From: Bernardetiaceae bacterium
GTDB lineage: Bacteria; Bacteroidota; Bacteroidia; Cytophagales; Thermoflexibacteraceae
Assembly: GCA_025057115.1 (NCBI GenBank)
Contig: JANWWZ010000010.1
Span: 29,531 to 93,530 of the forward strand
Direction of reading: 5' to 3'
DNA length: 64,000 nt
The notes below the pieces were generated by a model. That model ran no database searches. It worked only from the letters and a program-made list of their open reading frames with translations, and was not told where the DNA came from. Below, in pieces: positions 15,807 through 23,980 of the stretch (position 1 is the stretch's first letter; every line of letters starts with the position of its first letter). The translations under genes were made by a program, and so were the position numbers.

Positions 15807-16250
15807 ATGGCAACTGTATTTCCACGCCGCCACAATCCTTTTTATCGCTTTGGCGAAAGATATGGTCATTTCATCGGAGAAGGAGAATTTTTAGGTCGTT
15901 CTGCCCTGGGTGAAAATATTTCTATTGCTCCTCATTCTGCCACTAACATTAGCAAAAATGAGGAGTTTTATGAAATAGAAGTCATTGCGCCTGGCTTTGA
16001 CAAAGACGACATAGAAATTAGCCTTCATCAAGGAATTCTTACTGTTAAAGCGGATAAGAAAGTAAAGCGCAAGTCATCGGGGAAAACCTATTTACTGCAA
16101 GAGTACAACCACGAAATGCTGGAGCGCTCCTATGAACTTCCTGACAATGTAGATACCGAAAAAATTTCAGCTCGCTACGAAAACGGCATTTTGTACCTAA
16201 CCCTACCTTGTAAAAAAATCGAATCGCCTAAACAAGTAACAATTCAGTAG
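15807..16250 (+). CDS. Small heat shock protein, Hsp20/alpha-crystallin family
   Basis: A 147-residue protein. Residues about 45-140 form an alpha-crystallin domain: YEIEVIAPGFDKDDIEISLHQG, GILTVKADKK, LLQEYNHEMLERSYELPDNVD, and the GILYLTLP strand with the conserved Leu. The N-terminal arm is short (MATVFPRRHNPFYRFGERYG). Hsp20 proteins are ATP-independent holdases in the cytoplasm that keep unfolding proteins soluble. The gene stands alone between the metallopeptidase and cinA, with 77 and 74 base gaps. No CIRCE-like inverted repeat is seen upstream. Confidence 0.93.
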   Translation: MATVFPRRHNPFYRFGERYGHFIGEGEFLGRSALGENISIAPHSATNISKNEEFYEIEVIAPGFDKDDIEISLHQGILTVKADKKVKRKSSGKTYLLQEYNHEMLERSYELPDNVDTEKISARYENGILYLTLPCKKIESPKQVTIQ

Positions 16251-16324
16251 ACTGGAGGAATTTGCGCACTACGTAGCTTTGTTTTTGGCAATAAGGTGTA
16301 ACTTCAGCGGCAAATTTGTAATAT

Positions 16325-17572
16325 ATGAAAGAAGTGTTTGCTGAAGTAATCACTATTGGTGATGAAATTCTCTACGGGCAAATAGTAGATACTAATTCGC
16401 AGTGGATTAGCGCTGAACTAGACAAAATCGGCATTCGCACTGCACGCCAGACTTCCGTAGGGGATTCGCGCCAAGCCATTTTCAGTGCCTTGCAAGCCGC
16501 CGAAGCCCTTGCCCAAGTTATTATTATTACCGGTGGGCTAGGACCTACCAAAGACGACATCACAAAACATACCTTAGCAGAGTACTTCGGCAGCGAACTC
16601 GTGTTTGACCCCACCGTGCTGGAAAACATCGAACGCCTATTTAAACCACGTGGCAGGGAAGTAACCGAAACCAATCGACAACAAGCCTATGTGCTGGCAG
16701 GTTGTAAGGTACTGCAAAACAGTATCGGTACTGCTCCTGGCATGTGGCTGGAACGCAATGGCAAGGTATTTATTTCTCTTCCTGGGGTTCCCCACGAGAT
16801 GAAAAAACTCATGAGTGAGCAAGTACTGCCCGCACTTCAAACGCATTTCCAAACCCCGCATGTCATTCATTACTTCATCAAAACTATTAACATTCCTGAG
16901 TCCACCCTATCCGACTTAATCCAGCAGTGGGAACTTGCTTTGCCCGCTCACTTGAAACTTGCCTACCTCCCTCGTCCAGGGCAAGTTCGCTTGAGGCTTA
17001 CTGGCATAGGAGCAGACAAGGAAGCATTGCAAGCAGAAATGAATCAACAAGTAGAACAGCTACTATCTATCATTGGCAAGTACGTGTATGGATACGGAGA
17101 AGAAGAAATAGAAACGAAAGTCGGCGCGTTGCTCCTGCAGCAAGGCAAAACGATTGCCGTAGCAGAAAGCTGTACAGGAGGGTATATTGCTCATCAGTTT
17201 ACTCAGCATGCTGGCGCGAGCCGTTATTTTCTAGGAGGGATTGTGGCTTACAGCAACCAGGTCAAGATTGCTCAACTGGGGGTGTCGGCTGAAACTTTAG
17301 CCCAATACGGAGCTGTTAGCGAGCCTGTAGCCCGCCAAATGGCTGAAAATGTACGCCTACGCTATGAGGCTAGCATTGGCATATCTACCACTGGCATCGC
17401 TGGACCAGATGGAGGCACTCCAGAAAAACCCGTCGGAACGGTGTGGATAGCTTACGCCGATGGCAACCAAACCATCGCCAAAAAACTTACCCTTACCCAA
17501 GAACGCATGCTCAATATCATGCTTACTACAAATGCACTTCTTGATTTGGTAAGACAGCAACTTTGTTCATAA
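16325..17572 (+). CDS. cinA: CinA-family protein (molybdopterin-binding domain plus nicotinamide-nucleotide amidase)
   Basis: A 415-residue full-length CinA. The N-terminal MoCF-like domain shows EVITIGDEILYGQIVDTNS, TGGLGPTKDDITK and NSIGTAPGMW; the C-terminal amidase domain has VAESCTGGYIAHQFT, GGIVAYSNQVK and GISTTGIAGPDGGTPEKPVGTVW. The N domain is an ADP-ribose pyrophosphatase-like module and the C domain deamidates NMN in pyridine nucleotide salvage. It was originally linked to competence, but no competence gene is nearby. The start is 74 bases after hsp20. Confidence 0.96.
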   Translation: MKEVFAEVITIGDEILYGQIVDTNSQWISAELDKIGIRTARQTSVGDSRQAIFSALQAAEALAQVIIITGGLGPTKDDITKHTLAEYFGSELVFDPTVLENIERLFKPRGREVTETNRQQAYVLAGCKVLQNSIGTAPGMWLERNGKVFISLPGVPHEMKKLMSEQVLPALQTHFQTPHVIHYFIKTINIPESTLSDLIQQWELALPAHLKLAYLPRPGQVRLRLTGIGADKEALQAEMNQQVEQLLSIIGKYVYGYGEEEIETKVGALLLQQGKTIAVAESCTGGYIAHQFTQHAGASRYFLGGIVAYSNQVKIAQLGVSAETLAQYGAVSEPVARQMAENVRLRYEASIGISTTGIAGPDGGTPEKPVGTVWIAYADGNQTIAKKLTLTQERMLNIMLTTNALLDLVRQQLCS

Positions 17573-17648
17573 CTCAACCTTTACAGTAGCTCAAAATACT
17601 GGTAATGTACTGCCAGTAGTTTTGCAGGCAGTGTATTTACCAAAATTT

Positions 17649-19169
17649 ATGAAGCGCTTTTTTACCATTTCCTGCATAGCTGCTGTCAGTTTACTGGCGA
17701 GTAACTGTAGCAAGCGGCAAGCCGATCCCATTCAGGAGGATGTGGCTACGTTTAAAGAAATTGGAAGAATTGATTTGGGCAGTACGGGCGCTGCAGAAAT
17801 TGCCGCCTACGACCCTAAAACAAAACGACTTTTCATAGTTAATGTCGATGGCGGTTCTCGGATTGATGTAATTGACCTTCGCAATCCCACTGCGCCAGTG
17901 AAAATACAATCCATCGATATTAATGCAATAGGAGGCGGGGGAGTAAATAGTGTAGCAGTGAGTAATGGTCTGCTGGCTGCTGCTGTAGAAGCTCCCAACA
18001 AGACCGATAACGGTAGAGTTATTGTATTCAACACTGAAACGCTCAACATAGTGCGCCAAATTACAGTGGGAGCTCTCCCGGATATGATCACCTTTAGCCC
18101 TGATGGCAATTTCATTCTCACTGCCAACGAAGGCGAGCCTAATGAAGCCTATACTATCGACCCTGTAGGTTCAGTATCCATCATTGCAGTCAATCAAAAT
18201 TATGCTGTAACAACACTGGATTTTTCCCAATTTGCTAGCAATCGCTCGGCATTAGAGCAACGGGGATTGCGCATCTATGGCAGGAATGCTTCCTTTGCTC
18301 AGGACATGGAACCAGAATACATTGCCGTTTCCGACGACTCTAAAACTGCTTGGGTTACCCTACAAGAAAACAATGCCATTGCCCGCATTGACCTGACTAC
18401 TCGCACTTTTACAGGTCTTTTTCCTTTGGGCACTAAAGACCATAATGCAGGAGAAAACAACAAGATAGACGCTAGCGATCGGGATAACATAGTAGGCAAT
18501 TTCCGCAATTGGCCTGTGCAAGGTTACTACCAGCCAGATGCCATCGCTTTCTTTACCATTGGCGGCATGCCCTACCTAATTACAGCCAATGAAGGAGATG
18601 CGCGAGCATACGAAGGCTACAACGAAGAGCGCCGAGCAGGAGATAGCAACTATCGACTAGACCCGACGCGCTTCCCCAATGCAGCAGAATTGCGGCAGCC
18701 TGCAAATATTGGTCGATTGCGCACCACTGCCGCCAATGGCGATATTGACGGCGATGGAGACTACGATATTATCTACACCTATGGAACTCGTTCTTTTAGC
18801 ATCTGGAACGCCAACACTTTAACTCTTGTAAGCGATGTAGGGAAAGACATGGAAGAGCGCACCATTGTTGCAGGTCTTTATGACGATACGCGCAGTGATG
18901 ACAAAGGCGTTGAGCCCGAAGCAGTTACTATAGCGGACTTCAATGGGCGCAAGATTGCTTTCATCGGTTTAGAGCGCGCCGATGCCGTGCTGGTGTATGA
19001 TGTTACCAATCCTACGGCTGCCCAGTTTATTAAGTTATTGCCTACTGGCGATGCTCCTGAAGGAGTGCTGTACATCAGCCCAAAAGATAGCCCCAATGGC
19101 CGCAGTCTTTTAATTGCCACTTGCGAAGGTGATGGGCTAGTGAACATTTATCAACCAGAAACGAAGTAA
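17649..19169 (+). CDS. Choice-of-anchor I type beta-propeller lipoprotein
   Basis: A 506-residue protein from ATG 17649, chosen because it gives a lipoprotein signal, MKRFFTISCIAAVSLLASNC with Cys20; an in-frame TTG at 17622 would hide the signal. The remainder is a repeated propeller: AAEIAAYDPKTKRLFIVN, INAIGGGGVNSVAVSNGLLA, PDMITFSPDGNFILTANEGEPN, AWVTLQENNAIARIDL, YLITANEGDARAY and GVEPEAVTIADFNGRKIAF. The two TANEGE/TANEGD motifs and the GVEPE segment are typical of the choice-of-anchor I domain family, proteins of uncertain function on bacterial surfaces. A strong terminator follows the stop directly. Confidence 0.78.
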   Translation: MKRFFTISCIAAVSLLASNCSKRQADPIQEDVATFKEIGRIDLGSTGAAEIAAYDPKTKRLFIVNVDGGSRIDVIDLRNPTAPVKIQSIDINAIGGGGVNSVAVSNGLLAAAVEAPNKTDNGRVIVFNTETLNIVRQITVGALPDMITFSPDGNFILTANEGEPNEAYTIDPVGSVSIIAVNQNYAVTTLDFSQFASNRSALEQRGLRIYGRNASFAQDMEPEYIAVSDDSKTAWVTLQENNAIARIDLTTRTFTGLFPLGTKDHNAGENNKIDASDRDNIVGNFRNWPVQGYYQPDAIAFFTIGGMPYLITANEGDARAYEGYNEERRAGDSNYRLDPTRFPNAAELRQPANIGRLRTTAANGDIDGDGDYDIIYTYGTRSFSIWNANTLTLVSDVGKDMEERTIVAGLYDDTRSDDKGVEPEAVTIADFNGRKIAFIGLERADAVLVYDVTNPTAAQFIKLLPTGDAPEGVLYISPKDSPNGRSLLIATCEGDGLVNIYQPETK

Positions 19170-19170
19170 A

Positions 19171-19205
19171 AAAAGCTACCCCTGCTACTGGCAAGGGTAG
19201 CTTTT
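19171..19205. terminator. Bidirectional rho-independent terminator
   Basis: Perfect 11-bp stem aaaagctaccc (19171-19181) and gggtagctttt (19195-19205) with a 13-base loop, placed between two convergent genes. The A/T ends supply a U tract in both directions, so it can end both the lipoprotein and the phosphatase transcripts. Confidence 0.85.
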
Positions 19206-19214
19206 CAAAACTAA

Positions 19215-21197
19215 TTAGCAGTAAACCATGCTTTTTAAAGACTTAGCAGCATAGTTGGTTGGTTGTATGAGTCCATCGGCTCCTACCTTAAAGCCGATGA
19301 GCATCATATCATCAATTTGTTTTTGGATAGTTTGGTAGCCTTCCATCCAATTTTTGAGAATATTTTCAATAGCGATATGTTGCTCTTGGGCGGGCTTGTC
19401 TGAAATAGCTACTAATTGATTGCGCAGGTTGCGAAGCATAAATTTTTTGCCCTCCGGTCCTCCAAATTGGTCTTGAATGCCATCAGAGAACATGTATATG
19501 GTGGTAAGCTGATTGATGTTGATTTCGTGCAAAGAGTAGTTGCGCGGTTCGGTAGCTACTCCCCCTACCGAGAGTTTATCGCCTTTTATTTCGTAGAGTT
19601 CCTCATTTTGGATATAAATGACGGGATTTTTGGCGCTAGCAATTTGTATTTTTTCCTCTTGGGGTAGGATGACGCAGATGGAAATATCCATGCCGTCGTT
19701 ATTTCGGGTTTCGTTTTGGCGCAGCGATTTGTTAATGCCTTGGTGGAGCTCGTTGAGTATTTGGTCAGGAGAGTAAATATTTTTCATGTAAACGATTTCG
19801 TCGAGGAGTTTATTTCCTATCATGCTCATAAATCCGCCTGGAACGCCGTGCCCGGTGCAATCTGCTGCAGCGATGATAATTTTTCTGTCGGAACCTTCTT
19901 CTATATCAGCAAACCAGTAAAAATCGCCGCTAACCACATCGCGCGGCTTGTAGAAGACGAAAAACTCTGGCAACGTTTGCCGAATTCGCTCCACAGAAGG
20001 CAACATGTAGGATTGGATGCGGCTGGCGTAGTTCAAACTTGCTAAAATTTGTTGATTTTTAGCATGAATTTTATCGCGCTGCTCTTCTATCTTGGCATTT
20101 TGCAGCATGATATTGTGATTTTGCATCATGATTTCTTCTTTTTGCCGTTCAATTTCGGCATTTTTAAGAGTGAGCTCCGCGTTGAGCCGCTTTTGAGCGC
20201 GATAGTTTTGGAAAATGAGCAATCCGATAATGCCTGCGGCAATCAGTCCAACTAGTGCAATGTAAGTAATCCATTGTTGGCGCTTTTTTTCCTGCTCAAG
20301 CATCATGTTGCGATTTTTTTGCTCTAGGGCTTTGAGTTCTTGTTCTTGCAAGCGAAGTTTGTGCAACATGAGCATTTCTGTAGTCATTTTAAGACTAGCA
20401 GCTATTTGAGTAAGGCTATCCATAGTGGTTTTAAGGCTGTCAGAGGAGCGCCGCAAGCTATCGGCAAGTTTAGCAGTGAGCCGAGTGAGTTGAACTTGTT
20501 CTTTAGTTTTGGTAGTAAGTTGTTTAGTTTTAATTTGCAGTTCGGCTTCTTTTTGCCTGAGTTCTTCTTCCTTTTTTTGCAGTTCTGTTTTGCTACTTTC
20601 CAAAATTTTTTTGGCAGAGTCTAGTTTAGAATCTCTCTTTTTTATTTCCTGCTCGCGCAAGAGGGCAATTTCAGCCAATACAGGTGTAAACTCGGTTTGC
20701 AAAGTTTTATAAGATTTTACTGCTCTTCTTTCCCTTCGCGACAGTTCCTCGTCAGTTTTATTGGCAATGAGTTGATAAGCAGGCATGATCTTTTTGGTTA
20801 TGAAGTCATATAGGACTTCTTTGCTCACCTTTCCTTCTTTGTAAAGTTCGTAGTATAATTGGTAAGATTCTTTGAAGTAATCTGCTGCATCATCGTGCTT
20901 TTGTTGATAGAAGGCATTTAAAGTGCCTAGAACTTCAAAGGCTTTAGCCTGTCCTTGAATATAACCAATTTGCCGAGATAGTTTTTCTGCTTGTTTGGCG
21001 TAGTACAAGGCTTCTTCTATTTTTTTAGGGGCATACAGTTCAGCCAGTTCGTTCATAGCATCTACTTGGCGAGCATCTTTTTTATCTTGGCTGACGATGC
21101 GCAAAAGCTGGTCGATTCGATCATCAGCTAATGCATTAGTTGTAAAAGTCAATAGCAATGAGCCCGCAAATAGGTAATACCTGAGCATGGGTTTCAT
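19215..21197 (-). CDS. Membrane SpoIIE/PP2C-type serine phosphatase with TPR-like and coiled-coil sensor region
   Basis: A 660-residue protein: signal peptide or N-terminal anchor (1-24), a TPR-like helical region (about 30-150), a long coiled coil (about 165-305), a membrane helix (about 309-330, WITYIALVGLIAAGIIGLLI), a second coiled coil, and a SpoIIE/PPM phosphatase domain (about 400-640). The phosphatase shows FYKPRDVVSGDFYWFA, IIAAADCTGHGVPGGFMSMIG and TIYMFSDGIQDQFGG, with the metal-binding aspartates in place. Such proteins usually dephosphorylate anti-sigma-factor antagonists or other partners in response to a signal. No STAS or anti-sigma gene is nearby. ATG at residue 4 is an alternative start. 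Confidence 0.88.
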   Translation of the reverse strand: MKPMLRYYLFAGSLLLTFTTNALADDRIDQLLRIVSQDKKDARQVDAMNELAELYAPKKIEEALYYAKQAEKLSRQIGYIQGQAKAFEVLGTLNAFYQQKHDDAADYFKESYQLYYELYKEGKVSKEVLYDFITKKIMPAYQLIANKTDEELSRRERRAVKSYKTLQTEFTPVLAEIALLREQEIKKRDSKLDSAKKILESSKTELQKKEEELRQKEAELQIKTKQLTTKTKEQVQLTRLTAKLADSLRRSSDSLKTTMDSLTQIAASLKMTTEMLMLHKLRLQEQELKALEQKNRNMMLEQEKKRQQWITYIALVGLIAAGIIGLLIFQNYRAQKRLNAELTLKNAEIERQKEEIMMQNHNIMLQNAKIEEQRDKIHAKNQQILASLNYASRIQSYMLPSVERIRQTLPEFFVFYKPRDVVSGDFYWFADIEEGSDRKIIIAAADCTGHGVPGGFMSMIGNKLLDEIVYMKNIYSPDQILNELHQGINKSLRQNETRNNDGMDISICVILPQEEKIQIASAKNPVIYIQNEELYEIKGDKLSVGGVATEPRNYSLHEININQLTTIYMFSDGIQDQFGGPEGKKFMLRNLRNQLVAISDKPAQEQHIAIENILKNWMEGYQTIQKQIDDMMLIGFKVGADGLIQPTNYAAKSLKSMVYC

Positions 21198-21411
21198 AAG
21201 TGTAATACCTTAATATTATTGCGCGATAACAATTCAGTGAACTAATACTAAGTGGTATAACAATTAATAAGGGGCTCTATTCTAAAACGACAAAACGACT
21301 CTTTTTGATACAAAACTAGCATTAAATAACACATAATTTTTCTATCTTCCGATACAAGTAGTGCTTAGAGAATTTGTGCGCAAAAAACTTCGATAAACAT
21401 TTACATATATT

Positions 21412-21419
21412 TATATTTG
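21412..21419 (+). promoter_or_regulatory. Putative -7 promoter element of the TsdA/OprD operon
   Basis: TATATTTG matches TAnnTTTG and ends 24 bases before the cytochrome start. No TTG is found at the usual 19-21 base spacing, so only the -7 part is supported. Confidence 0.4.
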
Positions 21420-21443
21420 CATGTAATTTAGCCCTGCGAAAAA

Positions 21444-22523
21444 ATGGAAAACAACAACTGGCTTTATCAGTGGAGTAGAGTTACTTATCAGCTTACTGTT
21501 GTAATTATTGCAGCGCTTATCTTACTGCTGGTGCAAGTATGGTATGTAGCAAATCCTCCTGTTGAGCAACAAGATTTTTCCAATCATCCGTTTGTTAAAG
21601 CTACTCAAGAGGCAACCAAAAGTTTGCAAGCAAGTTTAGCTCCTTCGCCTATCTTGTGGAAAGGACCTGATCCGAGCACTATACCTAACAACCCTTCAGG
21701 GGATAGCATTCGGTATGGGCGTGAACTCATTGCCAATACAGCTGCCTACTTTGGTCCTAAAGGCTCTATTGCTCAAACTACCAATGGCATGAATTGCCAG
21801 AATTGCCATTTAGAAGCAGGGACCCGTCCATGGGGCAATAATTACGGGGCTGTGTGGAGTACGTATCCCAAGTTTCGCGCTCGCTCTGGCACTGTGGAAA
21901 GCATAGAAAAACGCATTAACGACTGCTTTGAACGCAGTTTGAATGGCAAGCCCTTGCCCGAAGATAGCAAGGAAATGAAGTCCATCATAGCTTATATGCG
22001 CTGGTTAGGGCAAGGAGTAGCCAAAGGACAAGCTCCTGCAGGAAGTGGAATCATGGATTTGCCTTACCTAGACCGACCTGCTGACCCTGAAGCAGGAAAA
22101 GTGCTCTATGAGCAAAAATGTGTGGCATGTCATAAAAAAGATGGGCAAGGTCAGCTAGCGCCAGATGGAAAAACTTATATCTATCCGCCTCTGTGGGGTG
22201 AGCATAGCTATAATGTCAGTGCTGGACTTTATCGCCTTTCGCGCCTTGCTGGTTACCTAAAAGCAAATATGCCTCTGGGAGCCACTTGGGAAAAACCGCA
22301 ACTGACTGACGAAGAAGCCTGGGATATTGCCGCTTATGTCAATTCTATGCCCAGACCCAACAAGCGCTTTCCCGCTGATTGGCCTGACATTAGTAAAAAG
22401 CCCGTAGATCATCCTTTTGGACCCTTTGCTGACCCCTATAGCGAAAAACAACACAAGTACGGACCCTTCCGACCTATTAAGAAGTGGTACGAACAACAGG
22501 CACAAGCAAAAGCAACTAAATAA
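21444..22523 (+). CDS. Membrane-anchored dihaem cytochrome c, thiosulfate dehydrogenase (TsdA)-like
   Basis: A 359-residue protein with one N-terminal membrane anchor (about 15-36) and a periplasmic part carrying two CxxCH haem sites: CQNCH at 118-122 and CVACH at 226-230. NGMNCQNCHLEAG, the KRINDCFERSLNG segment and the C-terminal KANMPLG and DEEAWDIAAYVNSMPRP match TsdA-type enzymes, which oxidise thiosulfate to tetrathionate or reduce tetrathionate. Cys161 in INDC is a candidate axial ligand to haem 1, as reported for TsdA, and Met276 a candidate ligand for haem 2. The membrane anchor differs from the soluble TsdA enzymes I know of. It is the first gene of an operon with two OprD-like porins (24-base gap). 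Confidence 0.8.
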   Translation: MENNNWLYQWSRVTYQLTVVIIAALILLLVQVWYVANPPVEQQDFSNHPFVKATQEATKSLQASLAPSPILWKGPDPSTIPNNPSGDSIRYGRELIANTAAYFGPKGSIAQTTNGMNCQNCHLEAGTRPWGNNYGAVWSTYPKFRARSGTVESIEKRINDCFERSLNGKPLPEDSKEMKSIIAYMRWLGQGVAKGQAPAGSGIMDLPYLDRPADPEAGKVLYEQKCVACHKKDGQGQLAPDGKTYIYPPLWGEHSYNVSAGLYRLSRLAGYLKANMPLGATWEKPQLTDEEAWDIAAYVNSMPRPNKRFPADWPDISKKPVDHPFGPFADPYSEKQHKYGPFRPIKKWYEQQAQAKATK

Positions 22524-22546
22524 CAAACAACAATCCTCCAACAATT

Positions 22547-23980
22547 ATGTGCCGCAACCTATTGCTTGCAGCAGTGGTTTGGTTAATGGTACTGCAGCAC
22601 TTGATTGCTCAGCACGCTACTTCCGATAGTACAAGTCACTCTGCTGAAGAGGAGCCTATTTTGCACTTTCCACCACCCAGAAATGAGTTTAGGTTAGAGG
22701 TTCGCAACTTTTTTTCTTCCACTATTAATTATAGCTTTCTTCCTGACTACATTGCCAATGGTGTTTCTATTGCCTTAGATTATCACTCCCCTTCGTGGCA
22801 TGGTTTTTCATTCGCCTTTGGAGGAGCCCTTATTGAAAATCCTTTTCACACTAAACACATCTGGGAAAAAGACTCTTTAACAGGGCAGCACAGCCGCTAC
22901 GAAAGTGAACTATTTGATCTTACCCAACCCTATCGCCACTCCGACCTTACTTTGATGGAGGAAATGTTTGTTCGATATACAGGCAAAAAATTTACTACTT
23001 CTCTGGGCAATTTATTGCTTAAAACCCCTTTTATAAATCCCCAAGATGGCCGACTTCGCCCTACTATGGTGCGCGGCTTTTGGACAGAAATGCAACTTGC
23101 TAAAAAATTATTTGCCGAAGCAGGGTGGATTACTCACGTAGCGCCCCGCTCTACTACGGAGTGGTTTAAAATAGGCGAATCAGTAGGAGTGTACTGGTCG
23201 GGTCTAGCTCCTAATGGGCAACTTTCTAACTACCGCCATCATATCAAAACTAAAGGGGTAGGTATGGCTGCTCTTATTTGGAAAGACAATGAAAGCAAAG
23301 TGCAGTTGTGGAATACTTTCTTTGAAAATGTTACCAATACTTTGCTTTTGCAGGCGGATTTTCCATTATTTCATACTCCTCGCGAAGCAAAGTGCGAGGC
23401 AGGAGTTCAACTCATTCGGCAGGACGTAGTAGGGCAAGGTGGTAATGCACAGCCAGGGTTGGCGTATGCAGAAAAAGGCAAGTATAGTCAGGTACTATCT
23501 ACTCGAATCATTTATCGCACTGGAAGGCATTACTGTTCATTGGCTTATACTAACATCAATGGCACGACGCGTTTCTTAATGCCGCGCGAATGGGGAAGAG
23601 AACCTTTCTATACCTTTATGGAGCGAGAGCGAAATGAAGGACTGCGCAGTGCTAATGCTTACATGGCAGAATGGCAAGCCGAGTGGTTACCTAAGTGTTT
23701 TCAAACCTCCATTGCGTTGGGCTACTACAACTTACCTTCAGTGCATAATTCAGCTTACAACAAGTATCAAATGCCTTCCTTTGCCCAGTTAAATGTAGAG
23801 CTCAACTACCGACCTAAATTTTTGAAAGGAGTGAGCTTGCAGGCGCTTTATGTTTACAAACGCGCAATGGAAATGGAAGAAATCCCTATAGAAGTACTGC
23901 ACAATCGCGCTAATATGCACTTGATTAATTTGGTATTGCGGTATGTTTTTGTCCAGTATGCTGTTGAAGATAAGTTATGA
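22547..23980 (+). CDS. OprD-like outer-membrane porin (first of tandem pair)
   Basis: A 477-residue protein with a signal peptide ending LIAQ, then a beta-rich chain without long hydrophobic helices. Family landmarks are TPFINPQDGRLRPTM (near residue 163), HVAPRSTTEWF, and REWGREPFYTFMERERNEG (near residue 345), typical of the OprD group of substrate-specific porins. The C-terminal strand ends YAVEDKL rather than with an aromatic residue. OprD porins import small organic acids, amino acids or peptides. It follows the TsdA-like cytochrome by 23 bases and overlaps the paralogous porin by four bases (ATGA). Confidence 0.8.
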   Translation: MCRNLLLAAVVWLMVLQHLIAQHATSDSTSHSAEEEPILHFPPPRNEFRLEVRNFFSSTINYSFLPDYIANGVSIALDYHSPSWHGFSFAFGGALIENPFHTKHIWEKDSLTGQHSRYESELFDLTQPYRHSDLTLMEEMFVRYTGKKFTTSLGNLLLKTPFINPQDGRLRPTMVRGFWTEMQLAKKLFAEAGWITHVAPRSTTEWFKIGESVGVYWSGLAPNGQLSNYRHHIKTKGVGMAALIWKDNESKVQLWNTFFENVTNTLLLQADFPLFHTPREAKCEAGVQLIRQDVVGQGGNAQPGLAYAEKGKYSQVLSTRIIYRTGRHYCSLAYTNINGTTRFLMPREWGREPFYTFMERERNEGLRSANAYMAEWQAEWLPKCFQTSIALGYYNLPSVHNSAYNKYQMPSFAQLNVELNYRPKFLKGVSLQALYVYKRAMEMEEIPIEVLHNRANMHLINLVLRYVFVQYAVEDKL

